Positions 33,776 to 41,757 of a stretch of DNA of 64,000 nt are shown piece after piece. Source of the stretch: Mycobacterium sp. ITM-2016-00317 (GTDB lineage: Bacteria; Actinomycetota; Actinomycetes; Mycobacteriales; Mycobacteriaceae); contig NZ_CP134399.1 of assembly GCF_002968295.1 (NCBI RefSeq), positions 248,001-312,000 on the forward strand, given 5' to 3'. Position numbers and translations under genes: made by a program. The notes below the pieces were generated by a model. The model made no database searches. It had not been told where the DNA came from and saw only the letters and a program-made list of their open reading frames with translations. The number at the start of each line of letters is the position of its first letter. Position 1 is the first letter of the stretch.

Positions 33776-34338
33776 GCCGGGACCCGCTCGACGACGGCGT
33801 GCGCGACCGCGTCGCCCACCTGATGATCGCTCAGCGTGCTGTTTTCGACGAGGGTGTGCGAGAGCACCGCCCGCACCATCACCTCGGCGGCCTGCACCTT
33901 CGGCAGCCGCAACCGGGCCGCGTCGACCGTGAGCACCGGTGTGACGACCGCCGCGACGGTCTGCACCAGATCCATCCGCGCGTCGCCGACGGTGAGCACC
34001 GCCTGCAGCAGCCAGTGCGGTTCGTGATCGCGGATGTAGGTGAACGCCCGGTGGGCGCGCAGATACCGCAGCGCCGACACCACGACTGACGCGACCAGCG
34101 CCGCCGGTTCCGCGGTCACGTCGATGTCGGCGTTCACCGCGCCGAGCATCGCCGCGATCTCGTGCCGGGCCAGCGCCCCGATGAATCCGTCCTTGTCGCC
34201 GAACTCGCGGTAGGCCGTGGCCCGGGAGACGCCGGCGTGCGCCGCCACCTGACTGAGCGTGAGGGAGTCGAGGCCGCCGGCGGCAACCAGTTCGACGCCG
34301 GAGCGCAGCATCGCGTCGAACGACCGGGTGGAAGGCAT
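33748..34338 (-). CDS. TetR-family regulator of the adjacent carotenoid oxygenase
   Basis: 196 residues. N-terminal TetR HTH (GLDSLTLSQVAAHAGVSRATAYREFGDKDGFIGALARHEI) and a variable helical C-terminus. ATG 34338 is chosen; upstream in-frame codons would run through the intergenic operator. It is divergent from the carotenoid oxygenase with an 8-bp-arm palindrome between them. It overlaps the AbrB gene convergently by 28 bp. Confidence 0.87.
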   Translation of the reverse strand: MPSTRSFDAMLRSGVELVAAGGLDSLTLSQVAAHAGVSRATAYREFGDKDGFIGALARHEIAAMLGAVNADIDVTAEPAALVASVVVSALRYLRAHRAFTYIRDHEPHWLLQAVLTVGDARMDLVQTVAAVVTPVLTVDAARLRLPKVQAAEVMVRAVLSHTLVENSTLSDHQVGDAVAHAVVERVPAQPDARRRK

Positions 34339-34382
34339 CACTGGCTTTCTACCGCAGGAGCGGGCGTTGACGAACCCCCCGA

Positions 34383-34410
34383 CTGAGACTAATTTGCATA
34401 TCAGTCTCAG
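34383..34410. promoter_or_regulatory. Candidate TetR operator
   Basis: CTGAGACT (34383-34390) and AGTCTCAG (34403-34410), perfect 8-bp arms around an AT-rich 12-bp spacer (containing ATTTGCATAT), in the 83-bp divergent gap. It ends 11 bp before the oxygenase GTG, overlapping its likely promoter. Confidence 0.65.
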
Positions 34411-34421
34411 AGGGGGGTGCG

Positions 34422-35936
34422 GTGACCACGACATCGCCGGTGGAACCGTCGATCGATCTCGCCCGGCTGCCCTCGCTGCGCCACTATCTCGATGCTCTTC
34501 CGGAGGCCGAGCGGCGGGCCGCGCTGGGCCGGCTGGCGGCGTTCTCGCCCGAGGATCTGAGCAGCCTCGGCGTCAGCGAGCCGCAGTCCGTCGAGTCCGA
34601 CTACCGGGTCGAGGAGATCGGCGGGGCCATCCCGGCCGGGCTGACCGGGACGCTGTACCGCAACGGCCCCGGCCGGTGGCAGGACCACACCGGTCGGCCG
34701 CTGCACCATCTGTTCGACGGCGACGGCATGCTCTCGGCGTTCACCATCGATTCCACCGGCGTGCGGTACCGGAACAGGTACGTGCGCACCGCGCACTTCC
34801 GGGGCCGCTCCGGCGTCAGCCACATGGGCACCGCGGCGCCGGGCGGCTGGCGGGCCAACATCGGCCGCATCCCGCCGAATCTGGCCAACACCAACGTCGT
34901 CGAGCACGCCGGCCACCTCTACGCACTCTGGGAGGGCGGTCCGCCGCACGAGATCGACCGGGACACCCTCGACACCCTTGGCGTGCGCCGGTTCGGTGGC
35001 CGATTGCGTTGGCTGGGAACCTATTCCGCGCACCCGAGCTTCTGCCCGAGCAGCGGGGCGATGTTCAACTTCGGCGTGGAGCTGGCACCGCGGCCCCATC
35101 TGCGCATCTACCGCACCGACCGGAGCGGGCGGCTGCGGCATTTCCGGTCGACGCCGCTGCCGTACCCGGCGATGGTGCACGACTTCGCGATCACCGAACG
35201 CCATGTCGTGTTCCTGGTCTCGCCGATCATTCCCGACGCGATGTCGGTGGCGCTGGGACGCGCGTCGATCGGCGACACCCTGCGGTACCGCCCGGAACGC
35301 GGCAGCACCTTCATCCTGGTGCCCCGCGACGGCGGAAAGGTCCGCCGCATCGACCACGACCCGGTGCTGCAGTTCCATCTGAGCAACGCGTTCGACGACC
35401 GCGGCGACGTCGTGGTCGACGCCATCACCTACGCCGACGGCCGCATGCTGGAACGCATCGCGCGGTTCCACACCAGTTCGCTCGCCGACGCCCCGTCAAC
35501 GTTCACCCGGTTCCGGATCACCGCCGCCGGTCGCGTCAGCGCGGAGCCGCTCAGCGACAGCCCGAGTGAGTTCCCGCGCCATCATCCGGCCCACGAAGGC
35601 CGCCCGCACCGGTACGCCTACGTCAACACCCGCGTGCGTCTGGGCGCGTTCTACGACTCGGTCACCAAACTCGATCTGGTGGACCGGCGGGAACTCACCT
35701 ATACCGCAGGCGAGCCCGGGAACAGTTTCTGCGAGCCGGTGTTCACCCCGCGGCCCGGCGGCGTCGCTGAGGACGACGGGTGGCTGCTGACCGTCGAGTA
35801 CCAGGCCGCCCGGCAGACGTCGCGGCTGGTGATCCTCGATGCGGCGGACCCGACGCGCGGGCCGCTCGCCACCGCCGAGCTGACCGGTCATGTCCCGCAG
35901 GGCTTCCACGGCAACTTCTCGGCGCGCCCGGCCTGA
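34422..35936 (+). CDS. Carotenoid cleavage oxygenase (RPE65 family)
   Basis: 504 residues, seven-bladed propeller enzyme with a non-haem Fe2+ held by four His. Candidates are in GTYSAHPSFCP, AMVHDFAITERHVVF, LQFHLSNAFDD and the C-terminal GFHGNFSARPA. Also typical are GTLYRNGPGRWQ near the start and LFDGDGMLSAF. It would split a carotenoid, apocarotenoid or stilbene-like double bond into aldehydes or ketones. GTG start with a GAGGGGGG ribosome site. Divergent TetR gene. Relation to the carboxylate genes is not obvious. Confidence 0.9.
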   Translation: MTTTSPVEPSIDLARLPSLRHYLDALPEAERRAALGRLAAFSPEDLSSLGVSEPQSVESDYRVEEIGGAIPAGLTGTLYRNGPGRWQDHTGRPLHHLFDGDGMLSAFTIDSTGVRYRNRYVRTAHFRGRSGVSHMGTAAPGGWRANIGRIPPNLANTNVVEHAGHLYALWEGGPPHEIDRDTLDTLGVRRFGGRLRWLGTYSAHPSFCPSSGAMFNFGVELAPRPHLRIYRTDRSGRLRHFRSTPLPYPAMVHDFAITERHVVFLVSPIIPDAMSVALGRASIGDTLRYRPERGSTFILVPRDGGKVRRIDHDPVLQFHLSNAFDDRGDVVVDAITYADGRMLERIARFHTSSLADAPSTFTRFRITAAGRVSAEPLSDSPSEFPRHHPAHEGRPHRYAYVNTRVRLGAFYDSVTKLDLVDRRELTYTAGEPGNSFCEPVFTPRPGGVAEDDGWLLTVEYQAARQTSRLVILDAADPTRGPLATAELTGHVPQGFHGNFSARPA

Positions 35937-35953
35937 GGGAAACCCGCACGCTC

Positions 35954-35967
35954 TTGACACCTGTCAA
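35954..35967. promoter_or_regulatory. Palindrome upstream of fadD4
   Basis: TTGACA-CC-TGTCAA, a perfect 14-bp palindrome 23 bp before the ATG. Its left arm could also be a -35 box, with TAAAGT 19 bp beyond that arm as -10. A related sequence (AGACACCTGTCAAG) lies near 57572-57585. Confidence 0.45.
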
Positions 35968-35990
35968 CTATGGCCAAGTAAAGTCGGCCC

Positions 35991-37511
35991 ATGCAGATCC
36001 GCGACACCGCCGTTGCCACCCCCGACAAGCCCGCCATCATCATGTATCCCAGCGGGACCGTGGTGACGTTCGGCGAACTGGAGGCGCGCGCCAACCGGCT
36101 GGCACATCTGTTCCGTAACGCCGGTCTGGTCGAGGGCGACGCGGTCGCGATCCTGATGGAGAACAACGAGCACATCCACGCGGTGATGTGGGCGGGGCGT
36201 CGCGCCGGCCTGTACTACGTGCCGATCAGCACCCACCTGACCGCTGCCGAGGTCGCCTACATCGTCGACAACAGCGGCGCCAAGGCCATCGTCGGCTCGG
36301 CCAAGCTCGCCGACACGCTGGCCGGGCTCGCCGCCGAACTGCCGCGGGGGCTGCCGCCGGTGCTGCTGATCGCCGGGGGTTCCCTCGACGGCTGGCAGAG
36401 CTATCCCGAATGTGTGGCCGACCTGCCGGACACCCCGATCGACGACGAGATCGAGGGGGACCTGCTGCAGTACTCGTCGGGCACCACCGGACGCCCGAAG
36501 GGCATCAAACGCGAGCTGCCCCATGTGCCGCCCTCGGAGTCGCCCGGCCTGATGGCCGCGCTGGTGTCGTTCTGGATGCACCCCGACACCGTGTACCTCA
36601 GCCCGGCCCCGCTGTACCACACCGCGCCGTCGGTATGGTCGATGCAGACCCAGGCAGGCGGGATCACCACCGTCGTGATGGAGAAGTTCGACGCCGAGGG
36701 CGCGCTGGACGCCATCGCCACGCACAAGGTGACGCACGGCCAGTTCGTTCCGGTGATGTTCACCCGGATGCTGAAGCTGCCCGAGGACGTCCGCAAGTCC
36801 TACGACGTGTCCAGCCTGGAGCGGGTCATGCACGCCGCCGCGCCGTGCCCGGTCGAGGTCAAGAAGCAGATGATCGACTGGTGGGGCCCGATCGTCGACG
36901 AGTACTACGCGTCCTCGGAGGCCCACGGCTCCACGCTGATCAGCGCCGAAGAGTGGCTGACGCACCCGGGCTCGGTCGGCAAACCGCTCAGCGGCGTCAT
37001 CCACATCGTCGGCGAGAACGGCGAGGAACTGCCGCCCGGCCAGGCCGGCGAGATCTACTTCGAGGGCGGCTACGACTTCGAGTACCTCAACGACCCCGAC
37101 AAGACCGCGTCGTCGAGGCATTCACAGGGCTGGAAGACGGTGGGCGACATCGGTTACCTGGACGAGGACGGCTACCTCTACCTGACCGACCGGCGCCACC
37201 ACATGATCATCTCCGGCGGGGTGAACATCTATCCGCAGGAGGCCGAGAACCTGCTCGTCACCCACCCGAAGGTGATGGACGCCGCGGTCTTCGGGGTGCC
37301 CGACGAGGAAATGGGCCAGCGCGTGGCCGCCGCCGTCCAGACCGTCGACCCCGCCGACGCCACCGACGAGTTCGCCGCCGAACTGATCGCCTGGCTGCGG
37401 GACCGCCTCGCGCACTACAAGTGCCCGCGCACGCTGTCATTCGAGGCGCAGCTGCCGCGCACCGACACCGGCAAGCTCTACAAGCAGGAGCTGATAAAGA
37501 AGTACTCGTGA
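35991..37511 (+). CDS. fadD4: Fatty-acyl-CoA synthetase, FadD4-like
   Basis: 506 residues of the ANL adenylating family. Motifs: QYSSGTTGRPKGIKRE (P-loop A3), YYASSEAHGSTLIS (A5), GWKTVGDIGYLDEDGYLYLTDRRHHMIISGGVNIYP (A7-A8) and the terminal DTGKLYKQELIKKY with the catalytic Lys (A10). Activates a carboxylic acid to acyl-AMP and then acyl-CoA. Gene order after pckG matches M. tuberculosis Rv0214 (fadD4), which suggested the name. The next gene starts within its stop (GTGA), so it leads a four-gene operon with a crotonase, a CoA-transferase-like protein and an amidohydrolase. Confidence 0.85.
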   Translation: MQIRDTAVATPDKPAIIMYPSGTVVTFGELEARANRLAHLFRNAGLVEGDAVAILMENNEHIHAVMWAGRRAGLYYVPISTHLTAAEVAYIVDNSGAKAIVGSAKLADTLAGLAAELPRGLPPVLLIAGGSLDGWQSYPECVADLPDTPIDDEIEGDLLQYSSGTTGRPKGIKRELPHVPPSESPGLMAALVSFWMHPDTVYLSPAPLYHTAPSVWSMQTQAGGITTVVMEKFDAEGALDAIATHKVTHGQFVPVMFTRMLKLPEDVRKSYDVSSLERVMHAAAPCPVEVKKQMIDWWGPIVDEYYASSEAHGSTLISAEEWLTHPGSVGKPLSGVIHIVGENGEELPPGQAGEIYFEGGYDFEYLNDPDKTASSRHSQGWKTVGDIGYLDEDGYLYLTDRRHHMIISGGVNIYPQEAENLLVTHPKVMDAAVFGVPDEEMGQRVAAAVQTVDPADATDEFAAELIAWLRDRLAHYKCPRTLSFEAQLPRTDTGKLYKQELIKKYS

Positions 37512-38410
37512 ACGAACCTGTGGAACTGGCAGGCGGCGTGCGCGTCGCCGTCGGAACTCCGTGCGACGACGCCACGTTCACGCTGACCGAGGAGCCCACC
37601 GACGACCGCCGCGCGGTCACCGTCGAGTCGGTGCCCGACGCGCTCGCCGCGCTGGCGCGGCGCTGCGACCGGTGGCCGCAGGCGGCCGCGGTCTGCGACG
37701 ACGTGCTGCGCGCGCTGGACCCGGCCGGGCCGGTGTTCGCCGGGGTGATCACCGAGTCGCTGGCGTACTCGACCCTGCAGTCGGGTCCGGAGTTCGGCCG
37801 CTGGCTGGCCGAGCGCGGCCCGGCGCAGGTTCCGGTGGAGCCGGATCCCGTGGTGGCGCACCGCGACGGCGGCCGACTGGTCATCCGGTTCAACCGGCCG
37901 CGACGGCACAACGCGTTCTCCACCGACGCGCGGGCCGCCCTGCTGGAAGCGCTCGAGGTGGCCCGCCTGGATCCGTCGGTCGACGAGGTGGCGCTCGCCG
38001 GCAACGGCCCGTCGTTCTGCAGCGGCGGGGACCTCGCCGAGTTCGGCACGTTCACCGACCCCGCCGCCGCACACCTGGCCCGCACCCGGCACAGCCCGGC
38101 GCTGGTGCTCGCCGAGATCACCGCGCGACTGGGCCCGGCCTGCCGCGCCGAGATCCACGGCCAGGTGCAGGGCAGCGGCCTGGAGATGGCGGCGTTCTGC
38201 GGCACCGTGTCGTGTCACCCCGACGCGGTGCTCGGCCTGCCCGAACTGGCGTTGGGCCTGATCCCCGGCGCAGGCGGCACCGTCAGCATCACCCGCCGGA
38301 TCGGGCGGTGGCGCACCGCGTATCTGGTGCTGTCCGGCCAGTCCATCGATGCCGGCACCGCGCTGCGGTGGGGGCTGGTCGACACCGTCGCAGGCGAGCC
38401 GGGCCCCTGA
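37508..38410 (+). CDS. Enoyl-CoA hydratase/isomerase family protein with N-terminal extension
   Basis: 300 residues. The crotonase core starts near residue 115: RLVIRFNRPRRHNAFSTDARAALLEAL, then the oxyanion-hole segment LAGNGPSFCSGGDLAEFG and QVQGSGLEMAAFCGTVSCHPDAVLGLPELALGLIPGAGGT. The usual catalytic Glu region (LPE) is present. The first about 110 residues are not crotonase-like and probably cap or bind another domain. Possible role: hydration or C-C chemistry on the FadD4 product. GTG start overlaps the fadD4 stop. Confidence 0.82.
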   Translation: MNEPVELAGGVRVAVGTPCDDATFTLTEEPTDDRRAVTVESVPDALAALARRCDRWPQAAAVCDDVLRALDPAGPVFAGVITESLAYSTLQSGPEFGRWLAERGPAQVPVEPDPVVAHRDGGRLVIRFNRPRRHNAFSTDARAALLEALEVARLDPSVDEVALAGNGPSFCSGGDLAEFGTFTDPAAAHLARTRHSPALVLAEITARLGPACRAEIHGQVQGSGLEMAAFCGTVSCHPDAVLGLPELALGLIPGAGGTVSITRRIGRWRTAYLVLSGQSIDAGTALRWGLVDTVAGEPGP

Positions 38411-38432
38411 ACCACAATCCCTGAACCACAAT
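38405..38432 (+). repeat. 14-bp perfect tandem duplication
   Basis: CCCTGAACCACAAT occurs at 38405-38418 and again at 38419-38432. The first copy contains the crotonase stop codon; the second abuts the start region of the next gene. It is a simple short duplication, possibly slippage. Confidence 0.9.
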
Positions 38433-38438
38433 GGGGTG

Positions 38439-39554
38439 ATGACGTCCGTGCGCATCCCCGCCGCGGTGCTCGAGCAGGCCCGCTCGGTCGCCCGCGACGT
38501 GGCCGGCCGCGCGGGTATCGCGCTCGACGCAGGCGAACTGCTCGGCGGCAGGGCCGTGCTGCTCGGACTTCAGGCCGCGGACCGGATCTCCGCCGGCGGC
38601 GCGACCCGGCTGCTGGACGCCCGCGACGGCTGGTGTGCGCTGACCCTGGCCCGCAGCGACGACGTCGCCGCGGTACCGGCGCTGGCCCAGGCCGACACCG
38701 TCGGCGACGACCCCTGGCCGGTCGTCGCCCGGTGCGTGCACGAACTCGGCGTGGAAGGCTTCGCCGAGCGGGCGCGGATGCTCGGCCTGCCGGTGGGCGT
38801 ACTCGGCGAAACACCCTCTGCCGCAGCGGTTCACCGCAGGATCGGCCCGGCCGCCCGAGCGCCTGCGATGTCCGGTCTGCTGGTGGCCGACCTGTCCGCG
38901 ATGTGGGCCGGCCCGCTCTGCGGCCGGCTGCTCGGGCAGGCGGGCGCCACCGTCGTGAAGGTGGAGAGCGCAACCCGGCCCGACGGGACGCGGCAGGGCC
39001 CGCAGGCCTTCTTCGACTGGGTGAACACCGGAAAGCTCTCCTACCGCGCCGATTTCGCGCAGCCCGGGGGTTTGCACCGGCTGCTGTCGGCGGCCGACGT
39101 GGTGATCGAATCCTCGCGGCCGGCGGCGCTTCAGCGCCGCGGGCTGGGTCCGCAGCAGGTACCGGGCCGCCCGGGCCGGACCTGGTTGCGCATCACCGGG
39201 CACGGCACCGAGGACGGCCGCGCCGACTGGGTTGCGTTCGGCGACGACGCGGCGGTGTCCGGCGGCCTGGTGAGCGGCACCGCGGAGGCGCCGCGGTTCT
39301 GCGGCGACGCGATCGCCGACCCGTTGACCGGCCTGCACGCGGCGCTGGCGGTCCTGCAGTCCCAGGCCCGCGGCGGCGGGGAACTGGTCGAGCTCTCGAT
39401 GTCCGCGGTTGCCGCGAACTACGCCGCGCTGCCGCGTGGCGACGAAATACTCTGTACTGCAACCCCTCCCGGTGCATCGTCCGGTCCGGCACCCGGGGCC
39501 GACAACGAGGTCGTCGACCGACTGGTCGGCAACCGGTTGGCCACGACATGCTGA
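38439..39554 (+). CDS. CaiB/BaiF-like CoA-transferase family protein with atypical arrangement
   Basis: 371 residues. The class III core begins late, about residue 147 (LLVADLSAMWAGPLCGRLLGQAGATVVKVESATRPDG), after a helical region with no recognised motif. The C-terminal part is shorter than in a full CaiB enzyme and ends soon after GGGELVELSMSAVAANYAALP. It may be a non-standard CoA-transferase or a domain that lost activity. ATG 38439 (the nearby ATG at 38431 runs into a stop). It overlaps the amidohydrolase start, so it belongs to the fadD4 operon. Confidence 0.72.
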   Translation: MTSVRIPAAVLEQARSVARDVAGRAGIALDAGELLGGRAVLLGLQAADRISAGGATRLLDARDGWCALTLARSDDVAAVPALAQADTVGDDPWPVVARCVHELGVEGFAERARMLGLPVGVLGETPSAAAVHRRIGPAARAPAMSGLLVADLSAMWAGPLCGRLLGQAGATVVKVESATRPDGTRQGPQAFFDWVNTGKLSYRADFAQPGGLHRLLSAADVVIESSRPAALQRRGLGPQQVPGRPGRTWLRITGHGTEDGRADWVAFGDDAAVSGGLVSGTAEAPRFCGDAIADPLTGLHAALAVLQSQARGGGELVELSMSAVAANYAALPRGDEILCTATPPGASSGPAPGADNEVVDRLVGNRLATTC

Positions 39555-40828
39555 TCCGCCGCGCCACCCTGCTCGACGGCACCGCGACCGACATCCGCGT
39601 CGGCGACCGCATCCTCGAGGTGGCCGACGGCCTGTCCGCGCGGCCCGGCGAACCCGAGTACGACGCGGCCGGCGGCACCGTGCTGCCCGGCCTGCACGAC
39701 CACCACATCCACCTGCGGGCGGCTGCGGCCGCGCTGCACTCGGTGCGCGTCGGCCCCGACGAGGTGCGCGGCGGGGCCGAGCTCGCGCACGTCCTCGCAT
39801 GCGCAACCGCAGGCCCCGACGGCTGGATCCGCGCCGTCGGCTACCACGACGCCGCCGCCGGGCCGCTGGACCGGCACGTGCTCGACGAACTCGCACCTCC
39901 GGTCCCGGTGCGGGTCCAGCACCGCAGTGGCGTGCAGTGGATTCTGAACACCGCTGCGCTGCAGCGCATCGGGCGTGCCGACCATCCCGACGGCCGACTG
40001 CCCAGCGCCGACCCCGCCTGGGCCGCGTCGCTGCGCAGCGCCCCCGACCTCGCCGGGCTGAGCGCGCGGCTGAGCGCGCTGGGGGTCACCGGGGTCACCG
40101 ATGCCACACCGGATCTGGAGGATCCCGCGGAGTTGCGCCGCGGCATGCGGCAGCGGGTCCGGTGGCTGGCCCCGGGCAAGCGCATCCTGCACGACGACGC
40201 GCTGGACCTCGACGCGCTCGGCGAGTGGATCGCCGACCAGCACGCCCGCGACGTCCCGGTCGCGGTGCACTGTGTGACCGCAGCCCAGCTCGTGGTGGCG
40301 CTGGCGGCGTTGCGCAGCACCGGGACTCATCCGCGAGACCGCATCGAGCACGCCGCGGTGGTACCCGAGGCGAGCCTGGCCGACCTCGCGGCCACGGGGG
40401 TCACCGTGGTCACCCAGCCGAACTTCGTCGCCGAGCGCGGTGAGCAGTACCTGGCCGACGTCGACCCCGCCGAACATCACGAGCTGTGGCGGGTGGCCTC
40501 GCTGTCGCGTGCCGGGGTGCCGGTCGCGCTGTCCACCGACGCCCCGTTCGGCGACCTCGATCCGTGGGCGGCGATGCGCGCGGCCGTGCACCGCGCAACC
40601 CCCGCCGGCCGGGTGCTGGGTGGGCGCGAACAAGTCGGCGCGACAACTGCTTTGACGATGTTCCTGGGTGAGGCGGACCGGCCCGCGGTGCCCCGCCGGA
40701 TCGAACCCGGGGCGCAGGGCGACCTGTGCGTGCTGGCCGCCGCGCCGAGCGCGCTGCTCGCCGAACTGGACGCCGGCGCGGTGGCCGCCACGATCATCGG
40801 CGGCGAGATGGTCTACGAACGCCGGTGA
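39548..40828 (+). CDS. Amidohydrolase-superfamily hydrolase
   Basis: 426 residues. Metal-binding TIM-barrel features: GTVLPGLHDHHIHLRAA (H-x-H of strand 1, here HDHHIH), VAVHCVTAAQ, RIEHAAVVPEA and ALSTDAPFGDLDPW (the strand-8 Asp). The C-terminal GDLCVLAAAP with GEMVYERR is the usual end of the flanking beta domain. It hydrolyses a C-N or C-O bond of an amide, cyclic amide or ester; substrate unknown. ATG 39548 overlaps the previous gene. Last gene of the fadD4 operon, with 3 bp to the convergent lipW stop. Confidence 0.85.
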   Translation: MLIRRATLLDGTATDIRVGDRILEVADGLSARPGEPEYDAAGGTVLPGLHDHHIHLRAAAAALHSVRVGPDEVRGGAELAHVLACATAGPDGWIRAVGYHDAAAGPLDRHVLDELAPPVPVRVQHRSGVQWILNTAALQRIGRADHPDGRLPSADPAWAASLRSAPDLAGLSARLSALGVTGVTDATPDLEDPAELRRGMRQRVRWLAPGKRILHDDALDLDALGEWIADQHARDVPVAVHCVTAAQLVVALAALRSTGTHPRDRIEHAAVVPEASLADLAATGVTVVTQPNFVAERGEQYLADVDPAEHHELWRVASLSRAGVPVALSTDAPFGDLDPWAAMRAAVHRATPAGRVLGGREQVGATTALTMFLGEADRPAVPRRIEPGAQGDLCVLAAAPSALLAELDAGAVAATIIGGEMVYERR

Positions 40829-40831
40829 GCG

Positions 40832-41743
40832 TCAGGCCGCCGCCGGCGCGAACGCGGTACGCAGCAGCGCGCACTGGCTGTTGAAGAACGACTGGGACAC
40901 CGACGCTTTCGGCGCGATGCCGTCGAACCCGTGGAACGCGCCGTCGACCACCATCACCTCGCACGGCACGCCGGCGGCGCGCAGTCGCTCCGCGTACGCG
41001 AGGTCCTCGTCGTGGAACAGGTCCAGCGTGCCGACGCCGATCCAGGCCGGCGGCAGCCCGGCGAGGTCCTCGCGGCGGGCCGGAACCGCTTCGCCCGGGT
41101 CGGCGTCGCCCAGATAGGCGCGCCAGCCGAAGCGGTTGCTGGACTGGTTCCACAGCCGGTGCCCGGGATTGTCCAGATCCTTACGCTCCGTGGTGCGGTC
41201 GTCGAGCATCGGATACACCAGAACCTGTGCGGCCACGGCGATCTCGCCGCGGTCGCGGGCCAGCAGCGCCAGTGTGGCAGCCAGCCCGGCGCCGGCGCTC
41301 GCACCGGCGATCGCGACGCGCGCCGGGTCCACCGACGGCAGACCGGCAAGCCAGCTCAGCGCCGCGTAGCAGTCCTCGACCGGCACCGGATACGGATGCT
41401 CGGGCGCCAGCCGGTAATTCACCGACGCCACCGTCGCGCCGAGTTCCTGCGCGAACCGGCGGCACAGCACGTCGTCCTGCGCCGCGTCGCCGATGACGTA
41501 GCCGCCGCCGTGGATCCACAGCAGCGCCGGACCCGGGCCCGGCGCCACCCCACGCGGGCGGAACAACCGCACCCCCACACCGGAGGCGAGGTCGAGCACC
41601 TCGATGTCCGCGGGCACGTCCTTGCCTCGCCACATCAGACGGGACGCCGCCCGCATGAACGGCAGCGTGACGGGGGTGATCATCTGTTTGGGCAGGATGC
41701 GGGCGCTGCGGCGCAGCTCGGGATGAAAGTCGATGCGGGGCAC
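40832..41743 (-). CDS. lipW: Alpha/beta hydrolase, hormone-sensitive-lipase family (LipW-like)
   Basis: 303 residues, close to M. tuberculosis LipW (Rv0217c). HSL-family motifs: oxyanion-hole IHGGGYVIG, nucleophile elbow AIAGASAGAGL, acid in GTLDLFHDED and His in DGAFHGFDGI. Hydrolyses short- to medium-chain esters. GTG 41743 is the start; upstream in-frame codons belong to the shadow of the dehydrogenase gene. It lies 14 bp downstream of the two-domain acyl-CoA dehydrogenase and is probably cotranscribed with it. Confidence 0.88.
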   Translation of the reverse strand: MPRIDFHPELRRSARILPKQMITPVTLPFMRAASRLMWRGKDVPADIEVLDLASGVGVRLFRPRGVAPGPGPALLWIHGGGYVIGDAAQDDVLCRRFAQELGATVASVNYRLAPEHPYPVPVEDCYAALSWLAGLPSVDPARVAIAGASAGAGLAATLALLARDRGEIAVAAQVLVYPMLDDRTTERKDLDNPGHRLWNQSSNRFGWRAYLGDADPGEAVPARREDLAGLPPAWIGVGTLDLFHDEDLAYAERLRAAGVPCEVMVVDGAFHGFDGIAPKASVSQSFFNSQCALLRTAFAPAAA

Positions 41744-41757
41744 CCGACCAGTATTGG

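Noticed and set aside
35954..35967. Palindrome upstream of fadD4 and the AGACACCTGTCAAG sequence at 57572 as a shared operator
   Set aside because: Only the right half and core agree and the second copy lies at a methyltransferase stop, so the evidence is too weak to claim a common regulator.
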